Assembly (NCBI RefSeq): GCF_000143415.4
Contig: NW_003314329.1
Coordinates: 336,619 to 400,618, forward strand
Length of the DNA stretch: 64,000 nt
Direction: 5' to 3'
Source of the DNA: Selaginella moellendorffii
Lineage: Eukaryota > Streptophyta > Lycopodiopsida > Selaginellales > Selaginellaceae
The stretch's first letter is position 1; every line of letters begins with the position of its first letter. The position numbers and the translations under genes are program-made. Below are positions 9,099 through 20,330 of the stretch, in pieces. A model generated the notes under the pieces. The model was not told where the DNA came from. It worked only from the letters and a program-made list of their open reading frames with translations, and searched no databases.

Positions 9099-10714
9099 TC
9101 ACGCGCCGCTCGACACCTGCCTTTGGAAGAGCCGTGTAGCATCGTAACAAGCGTCGAGGGGCCGGCACGGAGTAGTGAGGTACAAAGGCACGCTAGCGGC
9201 CGTTGGAGGTGTCGGAGTCATCGTCGTCTTCCCCGATACAATCACCGAGCTCTCAATCCGGTCCCGACCATCACGATCACCACGATGTTTCGATGATCCC
9301 ACTGCCGTGCTCCTATTCTCATCGTCCTCCGCCACCCTGTCCTGGCCATCGTTCAAGAGCCCCTCCAAGAACCCGGTGTCGCTATCGCTGCTGCTCGAGC
9401 TCGTCGTCGTCTGCCACGATCTCCACGATCCCAAGTCGGCGTTGATGCTGCGACGCCCCAGCTTGACCCTCGCAAGGCTGCTTCCCGGCGTCGGCGACAC
9501 CTCCTCCTCCTTGTCCACCGCGCTTGCATGCTCAACGATCCACTCGTGATCTGGAACCATCAAACCAAACAAAAGCTTGAGTTTCTTCCCATCGATCAAC
9601 AAGAACGAACGAACTCGACGAACGTACTGAGGATTTGAGCCGGAGTGAGGCGCTTGCTGGGATCCTGGCACAGCATCCCGCGAACGAGGCGCTTGACCGA
9701 GGCGGAAAGCTTTGGCCAGGGGTCGCTGGAGAGGTCAAGGTGGCCATAGCGAATAGCATCAAAGATGCCCTCCTCCGTCTCGTCCCAAAACGGTGGGACG
9801 CCACACAGCATCACGTACAGTACCACGCCCGCGCTCCAAACGTCCACCTCTGGCCCGTACTCGCCCCTCAAAACCTCTGGAGCGATGTAGTACGCGCTGC
9901 CAGCCATGCCCGAGTGCGTCTCGCCTGTAACATTGATCGATCAATCGAAGCGTCAGAACTAGGCAGTGGAAAGAGAACCGCCACCCTCTCTCACTCCACA
10001 CTCGAATCTCATCACCACTCCACTAGCACCACCACCAGAGCACCAAGAAATAAAGAAAACGCTGCTCTCACCTGGGTGGAAGTGGACAGCGAGGCCGAAA
10101 TCCGCGACTTTGATCCGCGAGTTGCTCGCCGCATCCACCAGCAGGATGTTCTCGGGCTTGAGGTCCCGGTGGATGATCCCGCGCGCGTTGCAGCACTGGA
10201 TCACCTCCACAACCGTCTTGCACACCCGCGCCGCGTCGCGCTCGCAGTACATCTTCCTCTCCACGATCCGGTCGAAGAGCTCGCCGCCCTCGCACAGCTC
10301 CATCACCATATGGACGGACTCGTCGTCCTCCACCACGTCGCGCAAGCCCACAATGTGTGGATTCCCGGCCAGCTGCTGCATGATCTCGATCTCGCGCTGC
10401 ACGTCGCGCACGTCAGCCGCCGACGTGAGCTTGGCCTTGGCGATGGACTTGCAAGCCAGGCGCTCGCCGGTGGATCTATGGCGGCACAGCCGGATGACGC
10501 CGAATTGGCCCCTGCCCAGCTCCTCGCCCAGCTCGTAGTTGTCGCCGATGCCCTGGTCGCTCGCGCCAGCCACGATTCGGCAGCGCCCACCAGCGCCGCC
10601 GCCACCAGCGCCGCCGCCGGGATGAATGGAGCAAGTGTGGCACAGCACGCGTGGATCTTCACTCTCGGCGCCCAGGAGCAAATCGCACAGGCTCAAGCAG
10701 CAAGAGTTGCCCAT
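9099..10714 (-). CDS. CDPK/SnRK-superfamily Ser/Thr kinase lacking EF hands
   Basis: Three exons (10714-10072, 9924-9628, 9550-9099) encode 463 residues. The N-terminus MGNSCC is a textbook N-myristoylation site (Gly2) followed by cysteines that could be palmitoylated, suggesting membrane anchoring. The kinase domain spans about residues 60-318: GRGQFG loop, Lys89 (ACKSIAK), HRDLKPEN with Asp184, DFG at 205-207, and APE in YYIAPEVL. It closely resembles CDPKs, but the C-terminal ~145 residues hold no DxDxDG calcium loops; instead they are low-complexity and Ser/Asp/Thr-rich. Known EF-hand-less relatives are the PEPRK and PPCK kinases, and this is most like the PEPRK type, though those are not typically acylated. 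Regulation is therefore unlikely to be direct calcium binding. Confidence 0.85.
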
Positions 10715-11133
10715 CCGAGGAGCAACACCGACACGAGATCCACGGATCGGTGCCGCGCATCACAACAGCTGGCTCGCTCGCGCGCGCGCTCCTCCGCCCC
10801 TCTTTCACCCTGCGCCGCTGGCAATCGATTGATGGGGGAGAAGATGGAAAGCCTGGAAAAACGAGTGGAGATTTCTGGCGCGCCCTGCTCGCCTGGATGC
10901 GATTTGAGAGAGGCGGAGAGACAGAGATCCGTGCAGCTTTCCTCGCGCCTTTCATAGAAGCTGCCACTGGCGCCGAAATCCTTCACTCGGCCATGGCCAC
11001 ACACGCCTGTGTGATTTTTCTTTTGGACTCGGCTCCACGTTCTCGTGACGTGTGGCGATTCCATTGCCACGTCAGCAGTCACGTGGAAAACGACGTCCGT
11101 ACCCTTTTGTGCACTTTTCGGTACAAAATAAGT

Positions 11134-11170
11134 TTGACTCGAGTTGACTCACAATTGACTCGAGTTGACT
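11134..11170. promoter_or_regulatory. Cluster of four W-box cores
   Basis: TTGACT occurs at 11134, 11144, 11155 and 11165, arranged as two copies of a TTGACTCGAGTTGACT unit. TTGAC(C/T) is the WRKY-binding W-box. Further cores occur to the right: two reverse ones near 11273 and 11321, and TTGACC near 11359. The cluster sits in the head-to-head space between the kinase (-) and the P450 (+), so either gene could be the target. Confidence 0.55.
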
Positions 11171-11241
11171 TACTGAAAACAAACAATTGTGTGGGTTTGA
11201 TTTTTTTTCACTTTGCATTGTTTTTCCACCGACTGGAATTG

Positions 11242-11337
11242 TAAGCGACCGAAAAGCCAACTGAGTTTGTGGGTCAACTCTGCGTTGAATAAGCGAGCGA
11301 AAAGCCAGCTGAGTTTGTAGGTCAACCCTGCGTTGAA
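11242..11337. repeat. 48-bp tandem duplication, two copies
   Basis: Copies at 11242-11289 and 11290-11337 match at 44 of 48 positions by direct reading. Each contains a reverse-oriented W-box core (GGTCAAC). It lies upstream of the P450 start within the divergent space 10715-11546. The rest of that space holds only T-rich and GC-mixed sequence with no coding potential that I would support. Confidence 0.85.
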
Positions 11338-11546
11338 TAAGTTTGCTCAACGCATCACTTGACCGGAAGGGCAGCTGGGTAAGTAAGTCCCGCAGACAGC
11401 GACGCATCGGCAGCTGCGAGACGAAAGGTTCCAATGTGTGCACGTAAGTTCTTCCAGCCAATGTCTTATTGAAAACCTCTTTCTTTCTCTCTTTACCTTT
11501 CCTCTCTCTCGAGAGCCGCAAAGTGAGCGAGCGAGGTAGGACAGCT

Positions 11547-13434
11547 ATGGTGGATTCGAGAATTATGGTGTGGACGTCCATAGCAGGGATCGCCGGAGCT
11601 CTCTGGCTCGTGGCGCTTGTTTACTGGCGATCATGGAGGTTCCGGAAGCTGGAGAGGCTCCCCCCTGGAAGCATGGGATGGCCTCTCATTGGGGAGCTCA
11701 TTCCTTACGTGACGATTGCTCGCTCCGAGGCTCCTTACATCTTCCCAATGGAGAGGGAAAAGAAGTACCTATACAATGATCTTGTTGCTGGATTGTGAAT
11801 GCTGATATGATCTTTGTGTGGAAAGGTATGGGACGGTGTTCAAGACGAGCTTGCTCACGGGCAAGACGATCATGATCACGGACGTGGAGGGCGTCAAGTT
11901 TGTGCTCCACAACGAGGGGGTGCTGTTTGAGTCTGGCTACCCTCGATCGCTCAAGGACGTGCTGGGAGAGCACGCAATGCTCTTCCAGCACGGCGAGCTC
12001 CACAAGAGAATGCACGCCATGCTCAAGAGGTTTGTGAGCTCCACGCCTCTCAAGAAGCACCTCACTCGCGAGATGGAGCTCCTGACCAAGCAAGGGATGA
12101 GTACGTGGAGCAGGGGCACCAAGATCTTGCTCCAGGACGAAATCCAGAGGGTACATTATTCTCCAGCATATATGATCCTCATATAATAATCTTGTAAAAC
12201 TCTTGCCAGATCACGCACGACTTTCTGATGAAGCAGCTGTTTGGCCTGGAGCCAGGCAAGCTCTCGGCAACGATCTTCGAGGAATTTAACAGGCTCATGG
12301 GGGGTATAATTGGAATCCCATTGATGATACCAGGGACTCCATACCACCGGGCCATGAAGGTGCTCTGCAAGAACACCCCCTTCTTCATGTTTATTTTGCG
12401 TAGATCTAAGTGACTTTGCTTCCAATCTTTCAGGCACGTAAGAAGCTGACCAAGATCATAAGTGGCATGGTAGCGTTCCGGAGATCTCGGCCAGACATCG
12501 AGCACAAGGACATCCTCAATGCCTTGATCGAGGAGATTAAGCAAGAGGAGAGAGACGCGGACCAGATCATCGTCGACAATGCCCTCATCAACATTGCAAA
12601 CGCAGAGGGCATTCCAGCGGTTATCATCGCCTTTGCAGTCAAGAATTTGTCGGAGAATCCCAAAGCTCTGGAACAGATCAGAGTAAGAACTATTCATCCC
12701 TGGCTAACGCTGCATGGAACTCTTGTCTCCAGGAGGAAAATCTCGCGATCCGAAAGGGAAAAGATCCAAGCGAGGGCCTAACATGGAATGAATACATGTC
12801 GCTAGATTTCACTCACGCGGTATATATGCCCATACTTCAGACAAACTTTGTTTCTACGCATTGTTTGAGCGCAGGTTTTCAATGAGACACTCCGCCTGGC
12901 AAATGGGGCTCAAGGAGTGATGAGAAAGGCACTCAAGGACGTGGAATTCCGAGGTGAAATCTTCCGACTTTTTGGGAAGTGTTACATCATGGTGTTTTCT
13001 CTCTTCCAGGCTATGTGATCCCAAAAGGCTGGACAGTTCTTCCTTATTTTCTCAACATTCACTTCGATGAGAAGATGTTTCCACAGCCCACCAAGTTCCA
13101 CCCCTGGCGCTGGTTAGAGGTATTAAGCACTACTTCTCATTCTTGCAACTTTGCAACTTGGTTGCAACAGAGAAGCATTCCATCATCGTATGTGCTGCCG
13201 TTTGGAGGAGGGGCGAGACTTTGCCCGGGACAAGAACTGGCCAAAGTACAAACTGCAGTGTTTCTTCATCACTTTGTGACTCAATTCAGGTCTGTCCAAA
13301 TACCCCATCCTCCGAATTCTCAGTACTTCCTTGGTGCGTATGTGTGTAGATGGGAAGCGGAGCCAGAGAAAGTGATCAACTTCCCAAAGATCAGCACCAA
13401 GAACCATTTACCAGTGGTGTTACACGATCTATAG
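11547..13434 (+). CDS. Cytochrome P450 of the CYP85 clan (CYP90-like) with a non-canonical I-helix
   Basis: Nine exons (11547-11764, 11826-12150, 12210-12359, 12434-12682, 12733-12819, 12875-12953, 13010-13119, 13171-13289, 13350-13434) give 473 residues. It has an N-terminal membrane anchor, a proline hinge LPPGSMGWPLIGE, the ExxR motif NETLRL, and the heme loop PFGGGARLCPG with axial Cys424. The segments KALKDVEFRGYVIPKGW and FHPWRW resemble CYP90/CYP85 brassinosteroid and terpenoid hydroxylases. Oddly, the I-helix site that is normally AGxETT reads NAEGIP (287-292), so the acid-alcohol pair used to activate oxygen is missing. The last intron (13290-13349, 60 nt) has no stop and keeps frame, so a 493-residue readthrough form is possible. 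The substrate is unknown. Confidence 0.88.
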
Positions 13435-13736
13435 ACACTCAAGACAGCTTCTCCATCTCTAGAGTTACTACAAGACTACAATTAATAGTTCGTGTCTGTG
13501 GATTCACAAGCAGCAAAAGAAAAAAGGAAGCTACAACTTTAAGTCTGTCCGAGTAGTAACTTCTCCACACAGTCGTCAACAAGCAGCAAGGCACTTGTCT
13601 AGCAGAAAAAAAACTTGGCCCGCCAACTTCTGTTCTTGACAGCGAGATCGCGTGTGGTGGGGTCGAGAAATTTCCCATTGAATCGTGAGATCGAGTGTGC
13701 CAGAGCCGAGAAAGTTCCAACGATGAACCAACTTGG
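13435..13736. other. Convergent 3' space without a gene
   Basis: This 302-bp interval separates the P450 and POP1 stop codons. It probably contains both 3' UTRs. No other feature is seen. Confidence 0.6.
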
Positions 13737-16337
13737 TTAGTTTTCGAGCTCTAGATTTACTAATGCCAATGCCGGCCTGAGCTTGGATGATCTCGGATTG
13801 TGAAAGAACACAAGAATCCCCTTGGCGTCCTTGCCAAAGCTCTCAGCGGATTCAGCTTCTTGCCAATGCCGGAGCTTGCAAAGTTGGCTGGCGTCGCAAA
13901 ACGCGATGGCCGCGTCTCCACTGCATAAATCATGCAACACAATGAACAGCGAGTTCACAAAAAAAGAAGAGCCAACCTTCGCCATGGAGGTGCTGAAGTA
14001 ACGAAACCAATCCTGTCCCGGATCTCACTTCCGTCCTGGTTCTCAATTTCCAAACCTTGCCACTTCTGCGCTCTGATCAGATGAAAACATGAAGCATAAA
14101 CACGCAAATCCTGAAGAGCTCAGCTCACCTGTCAAGCCACCCATGGAAGTCTTGCAAAGTTGGAGCATAGAGAAGACAGCCTTCTTCCGGAACACCCTTC
14201 CGCGCAGGCTGGATCATCACCTTGAGGTAGCAGGCTCCGGGTGTGGAAGGCATGGTCCAGCTAGTAGCAGTCACTGGCTTGAACTGGGAGAGAGTTAGAT
14301 CGTGTAATTGCAGATACGCCGAGAGCACAAGCGCCGTTCGCGGGACAAACAGCGAGACTTTGCTCTCCTCTCGATCCACGGGCGTTGGACTTTGTTCCAT
14401 CTCTTCATCGCCGTCTCTCTCATGGTTTGAGAGTTCTTTGTACGCCGGACAGTCTGGAAAGTCGTGCGGGAATGAAGATATCCCTCCCTGACAGGCCAAA
14501 TCACGAGTTTGAGTTTGACAGACTAAAGACTTTCGAGAGCCAACGTACGTGCGTCATGATCCAGCGTCGTTCTGCCTGACCGATCACACGAGCTCCAGCA
14601 AGCACTAGCGACATCCAGAATGCGTGGACCCAGCTCTTGGGAAGAACAAGCGAGCACCTTCAAGTTTCAGAGTTGAAGTGATGGTGAGAAGAAACAAAAG
14701 CAAAGAACTCACCCGTTCAAGGCTTTTTGCTGGTATTTCATCAGCAAAATGGGACATTTCTTCCAGGAGGGAGGCTCCGCGTCCTTGGTTTCCAAGCGAA
14801 AGTGGGACAAGCGATGAGCTTGCTGCCTTTTGTTTACGGTCTTGTCAGATGGTGGAGGCTCAACAGCACTGGACGGACCCCATAGTCTCGAAGTGCTGCC
14901 TTGTTCGGCCTTTGGTTGTTGATCCATGACAGCTTGCCAGTATGTTGCGTCCAGATTGTTGATAGTCTCCTCTACTTGTGGGACAGGACGCTCGTTTCTC
15001 GTCGTTTCGTTCTCGACAGGGACAGCCGGATCGCTCTCTAAAAGGAAACGATGTCGAGGGTCACAAACTTCCAGCTCTACACATGCCTGCTTTGAAAGTT
15101 TGCTCAAAAGTCCTTCAAAAGAAGACGTGCCATCAGACCTGCAAAGTTTTTTCAAGTCAGTCCTTGAATGAAAACAGACTCTTTGACGCACCCAGGTTTC
15201 ATCACTTTACCCAGAAGTTGGAAGGTTTCTTTCCCAAAAATCTCCAAAGTAGCAAGCTCGTCTTTCCTCGACTTACACGTAACACTAGAAATGCCCTGCA
15301 AAGTAAAGCTTGTTATAACTGTTAGACGACGCTAGCGAACGTTCACAAACCTGGGAAGCGTTTTGCACTGCCTCGAAGACCTCATCAAATGCAGCTGCAT
15401 GAACGAAGATCCACAGCTTCTCATGGTCCGCACAAAAGACCACCTTGACAGGAGCAATGCAAGACAGCGGCACCTTCCCACAGTGATGAGCCTGAGATCA
15501 AAATAAAGAAAAAGAAAGGAAAACACCAACCATGAGAAGAACGAAGAACTCATTGGAAAAGTGAAAAACTGACCATAGCGATCACGTAGCATGGCACACG
15601 AGAGACATTCCCAGCCAGTGGCTCCAAAACCAGTCCCAAAACTCGTGACAACTCCTCCTGGTAGAGCCAAAGCGAGAGAGTTAGCAATGCTGGCAATACG
15701 CTGCGAGGCAACGAATCGAGTTACTTGAGGACCTTCGAGCTGGATAGCACTGTAGTAGCTTGCGTCGTGCAGCACAGCTCCACGATCAGGCCATCTCAAC
15801 ACAGTCGCTGCGCATCGTCCCCTGGAACTTGGATGAGATCTAAGCGACGAAAGAAAATCACCACAAGAGAGCAAACCTTCCAGGGATGCCACTGGAAAGC
15901 CAGTATCCCCAGCGCTTGGCCATGTAGAAGCGCTTGGCATGCCACACATGAGTAACAAGGCGTCGAGTTCCATCTTTGCAAGAGCCTCCCTTCCCTTTTA
16001 CCACGTCTTGAAGCTCTACTCTTCTCCGGACACGCCTAGACAAGGAAGCCACCTTGAGCTCCCTCTTCCTCTTCTTATCCTCGCCTTCCACCACTCCATC
16101 TTCCTTGTCCCCGGCATTGGCATTGGCACTGGCGCTGGCATTGGCTTTCTTCTTGGATTTCTTCTCCTGGTGGTTCCAGAAGCGGTGCTTGCGGCGATTG
16201 TGGCTCTTAGTCCTGCGCTTGATGGACGCCAGCCCATCGCTGGACTTACCGGAACTTTGCAGCGCTGCGAAGAGCGATTCAAGCTCGGGAGCCCTCGCCT
16301 CAGCGAAGCGCTCCACCGCAAGAACACCATCACCCAT
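13737..16337 (-). CDS. POP1: RNase P / RNase MRP protein subunit POP1
   Basis: Ten exons give 692 residues: 16337-15877, 15839-15725, 15657-15574, 15491-15351, 15295-15192, 15138-14713, 14657-14549, 14487-14129, 14072-13977 and 13920-13737. POP1 is the scaffold protein for pre-tRNA 5' processing and rRNA maturation in the nucleus/nucleolus. Signatures: FAEARAPELESL near the start, a basic Lys/Arg-rich segment, RRLVTHVWHAKRFYMAKRWG, GAVLHDASYYSAIQLEGP, LWIFVHAAAF, SWVHAFWMSLVLAGARVIG, FPHDFPDCPAY and the POPLD-like end IGFVTSAPPW. A short Ala/Asn/Ser repeat (about residues 75-85) is low complexity. The start is the first in-frame ATG. It ends ahead of the P450 stop in convergent orientation and follows OLA1 by 96 bp. 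Confidence 0.93.
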
Positions 16338-16433
16338 TGGAACTTCTAGCCTAGGGCAGCGCAAAACCTTCTCTTTTCCTTGATTGCCTTTAGGATGTTA
16401 CAAAACAAAACTAGGGATCGATCGCGTAGAATT

Positions 16434-18232
16434 TCACTTCTTGGCCGCTGTCACGTTGAACTTGAAGAAGATGATATCTCCGTCCTGCACGACGTAGTTT
16501 TTGCCTTCCTGCTTGTACTTGCCAGCAGCCTGGAAGACAAAACACACAAATACTTCCTTGCAAATCACCCAAAATCCATTTTTTACCTTGACAGCAGCCT
16601 CGGATCCAAGTTCTTTGAGGTCTTCAAACTTCATCACCTGAGAAAAGGTTTAATTTGCACCAATGAACGAATGAAAAGCTGCATATCTACCTCTGCACAG
16701 ATGAATCCCCTCTCAAAGTCAGTGTGGATTGCGCCGGCGGCCTGGGGAGCCTTGGAGTGCTTCCTTATTTGCCAGCACTTCACCTTCAAGAGAAGCACGA
16801 GCTAAGAACGTCAAAAGATAAACTGAATCACGAATACCTCGTCAGGACCAGCCGTGAAGAAGTATATCAAGTTGATGGCCGCGAACCCCGTCTTGATAAT
16901 CTTTGGCAAAGCGCTGAAGAACACAAGACGATCCACATCAGAGCTGAAAACGGATTATGTACCTCTGAACCGCTGCTTCATCGCTAGGCGCGTCTGCTAG
17001 CCTTTGCTCCAGCACTCCGCTAAAGGGAATGAGGGGGTCCCCTCCATGCTCCTGAACCCTGTGAACACACAGTGCTAGGCTGAGAAGAGTCTGCGTTCAA
17101 CAGCGAGTGGCCTACCAGGCGTGAATTTTCGGCAGCCACTTGTTCTTCTTACGCAGATAGTCTTTCTCCGTCATGTTCACCTGCGCCATAACTCTTCAAA
17201 AGCTCAGAAAGAAGGAAGCAATCGAGACAGTACCAGGTATACAACTGGCTTTGCCGAAAGCAGCTGGAATGTGTTAAGGAACTCTATCTCAGACTGCTTC
17301 CATTCCACGAGCCTGACGTCCTTGCCTTGCTTGAGACTCTCGTGCACCTAAAAAGCAGCACAACCGCATTCAAGTGTTACAACCTGTGCCGTGCCATTCA
17401 AGCTCAAACGCCAACCTTGTGGCAGCATTCGAGCTCCAGTTTGAGCTGCTTGTCGTTGCTCCGCTTCAACGCCTTGTCGATGTCTTCGATTCGTCTCTCG
17501 ATGAACTCTAGATCCTATAAGCAGTTGAAGCAAGCTCTCGCGCAACTAAACAGTACTACCTTGAGTCGCAACTCCAGCGTGATAATATCCAAATCCCGGA
17601 TGGGATCGACGCTGTCTTCTACGTGAATCACATCCACGTCGTCAAAAGCTCCTGAAACCCAAGGCATGACGATATCAAATCAAAAGATATGAAGTGGCGA
17701 ACTCACTAATGACATGGAAGATCCCGTCCACGGCCCGGATGTGTGACAAAAAATTGTTCCCGAGGCCCTGGCCTTCGTTGGCACCTCGGACGAGCCCAGC
17801 TATATCGTGCACTTCCAGAAAAGCCGACACCTATATCAACCGAAACGAGAGAAACTCTCGAGAAAATCACGATCGATACAAAAAATCGTAGCTTACCTCA
17901 CTCTTGGGCTTGTGGTGCTGGACCAGCCAGTTGTAGCGCTCGTCGGGAACCGACACTCGAGCCTCATTGGGCTCGATGGTGCAAAAGGGGAAATTCTCGG
18001 CGGGAATGGAGAGCTTGGTGAGCGTGTTGAAGAGAGTGGACTTGCCGACATTTGGAAGCCCCACCTGCGAACAATGCAAGCCAGAATCAATCGAGGCGAG
18101 AATTTCTTCTTCCCGGCCGAGAAATGGAGCACTCACAATGCCGATCTTGAGATGGGACGAGAATCTGCCGAGGATCTGGCGCTCCGCCGTCGCGTCCTTG
18201 CCCTTGGCGCCAGCCGCGGCCTTGGGCGCCAT
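16434..18232 (-). CDS. OLA1: Obg-like ATPase/GTPase OLA1 (YchF family)
   Basis: Twelve exons give 389 residues: 18232-18137, 18064-17897, 17830-17707, 17651-17560, 17514-17416, 17347-17234, 17180-17116, 17058-16963, 16913-16838, 16783-16691, 16637-16587 and 16529-16434. Plant OLA1 is about 394. The P-loop is [10 protein letters not shown]3 is DIAGLVRGA, and the G4 motif is NMTEKD rather than NKxD, the change that makes YchF proteins hydrolyse ATP. The C-terminal TGS domain includes [18 protein letters not shown] and [10 protein letters not shown]. It is a cytosolic, ribosome-linked NTPase of translation and stress. It is head-to-head with THF1, 142 bp apart. Confidence 0.96.
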
Positions 18233-18374
18233 CGCCCTAAACGCGAAAGAAAGAAGACGAGCACTGTGATTTAGGGTTTATTGGGGACACGTCATCACTC
18301 CTCGCAATGACATGGTGGGGATGGATAAGGCGATGTGGCGCACAATCTCGCTCTCTCGCCGCTAGTCCCTAGCT
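18233..18374. promoter_or_regulatory. Bidirectional promoter space, OLA1 / THF1
   Basis: Only 142 bp separate the two divergent start codons, so both promoters and both leaders must lie here or inside neighbouring coding sequence. No clear TATA box was seen on either strand. This is an inference from spacing. Confidence 0.5.
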
Positions 18375-19656
18375 ATGGCAGCGCTATCGGCAGTGACCAC
18401 ATTCCATCGCTGCGATCAAGCTCCCGCGATCAATCTGGGCGTCGCGAGGTGCGTAACACTGGCCAGGATTGTAAGGTGGAGATTTTTAGGGTGTGACGCT
18501 GCGAGCTCCTCGTCCCAGCGCATCTTCCATCCTCCGCATTGCAGTATTGCGTGCGCAGCGGCGGTCGCTGCTGGTTGGTACTCACTTTCACGAGATTGCT
18601 ATCATCTTCCCTAGGTAGCCATGGATTCTTGTTTGGCATTCGCTTCTTCTATTGTTTTCTTTGTGTTTGTGTGTGTGATATAGCTTTGGTTCTTCGCTGT
18701 CTGTGTGTCTGGCCTCTTTCTTTCTTTCTTCCTGAGAGTCTAGCTTTGTGATCTATCCATTCTAACAGTTTTTTCTTTCGATTTCTTTGCTCGATCCAAC
18801 GCAGGAGATGTTCCAACTGTGGCCGATACCAAGTCGGCATTCCTCAAGGCTTTCCGGAAGCCGATACCCAGCATTTACAACAACGTCTTGCAGGAGCTCC
18901 TCGTCCAGCAGCACTTGATGCGATACAACGCCACTTACAAGTACGATGCGGTGTTTGCTCTCGGCTTTGTGACTGTCTACGACCAGCTCATGGACGGCTA
19001 CCCGAACGCGCAAGACAGCGAAGCCATCTTCAAGGCCTACATCGAAGCTTTGGGAGAAGACCCCGATCAGTACAGGTCTTCTTTCTTTATGTTGTTTGAT
19101 GCTCGCTTCCTCACTTTCTACTTTCGCTTCGGTATCGCAGGAAAGACGCTAAAAAGCTCGAGGAATGGGCATCCTCACAGACTGCTTCGTCCCTCGCGTC
19201 TTTTAACTCGGGCGACGGCGACGTTGAGGAGGTCCTCAAGGATATCGCACAGCGCGCCGCCGGGAAGACGAGCTTTCACTACAGCCGTTTCTTTGCGGTC
19301 GGCTTGTTCCGGCTGGTGGAACGGGCAAACGCCTCCGATCCGGCCGTCTTGGAGAAGGTGAGAGTTGTGCTCGCGGCCTGTTCGTCACTTTACTCGTCAC
19401 TGCTGCGCAGCTCTGCAATGCGCTGAACGTGAGCAAGATGAGCGTGGATAGAGACCTGGATGTGTACCGAAATCTCTTGACCAAGCTCTCGCAGGCCAAG
19501 GACCTACTCAAGGAGTACATTGACAGGTCTGTGTGTAGTGTCTAGATCTTTTCTTGCCAGTGGCTGACTTGCTAGCGCGCTTCTCGTGGCCGCAGAGAAA
19601 AGAAGAAGAGCGCGGAGAGGGAAGCATCCAAAACCAGTGAACCAGTAAACAAATGA
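18375..19656 (+). CDS. THF1: THYLAKOID FORMATION1 / Psb29, chloroplast
   Basis: Five exons (18375-18573, 18805-19075, 19141-19357, 19411-19526, 19596-19656) give 287 residues. The first ~65 residues are Ala/Ser/Arg-rich and fit a plastid transit peptide. The mature part is strongly THF1: TKSAFLKAFRKPIPSIYNNV, QQHLMRYNATYKYDAVFALG, VTVYDQLMDGYP, FKAYIEALGEDPDQY, YSRFFAVGLFRLVE and DRDLDVYRNLLTKL, with a Lys-rich coiled C-terminus. THF1 acts in thylakoid biogenesis, FtsH and PSII turnover, and sugar signalling. Intron 1 (231 nt) is long for this region. Its donor at 18574 was chosen because it is the only nearby GT that keeps the phase. Confidence 0.93.
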
Positions 19657-20330
19657 ACGCTACGGTTTTGTTAGAGCTCTCGAGCCCTATGTAGTTTGCA
19701 CGATCACTCTTGTGTAATGGGTAAAGAGGTACGTATGCATTTGGTGTATTATATTCATGACAATCGTCAAGCAGAGTTATAGCTTCGTACGTAGGAATAC
19801 TGTCCAGGACCGTCCCTCGCGGTAAGCCTGTTAGAGAAGATCCTAGTGAAGGAAAAAAAAAAAGGTGTTCTCTATCGAAAGGGCCACGCCAAAGTTCATG
19901 CAGCTCCTCCCCGTGCTTTGGGTTTGTAAAATCATGACGATGTATGTATTTTGTTCGTTCTTTTTTGGTTCTTTCTCTGGCAGGATGAAGATCATATCAT
20001 TAGTGGAGAAGGAAGAAGAAAAAAGAAATGGAGGTACAACACCTTTCTATAGATTTCTCGTGCAAAGCGTTTGTTCTTGACTCCTTTGTGAAGGACACGA
20101 TGCAGCAGCAGTGACCCAGTTTGTCAACTTCTTATCGGCCGCCCCGAACGTTATTCTGGAGCCAAAACACTCTTCCCTTCGTTAGAAACGCGATTATCAG
20201 CGTCCTCAGAGCCATTTTTCACCTGTCGGAGCGCTCGAAGCTGGCGGAAGAAATCCCAGGATCATCCTGGGATTGGAAACGGCCAGCGTTGTGGAAGCTC
20301 AACACTGCGAGCGAGACAAATTCGATCAGC
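19657..20330. other. Convergent intergenic space
   Basis: This lies between the THF1 stop and the predicted stop of the CCCH-RRM gene. It probably holds 3' UTRs, and possibly further 3' exons of the CCCH gene. Short open frames are present but show no family resemblance. Confidence 0.45.

Noticed and set aside
9635..10957. 440-codon plus-strand frame over the kinase gene
   Set aside because: Antisense shadow of the kinase exons; composition is His/Ala/Arg-biased with no motifs.
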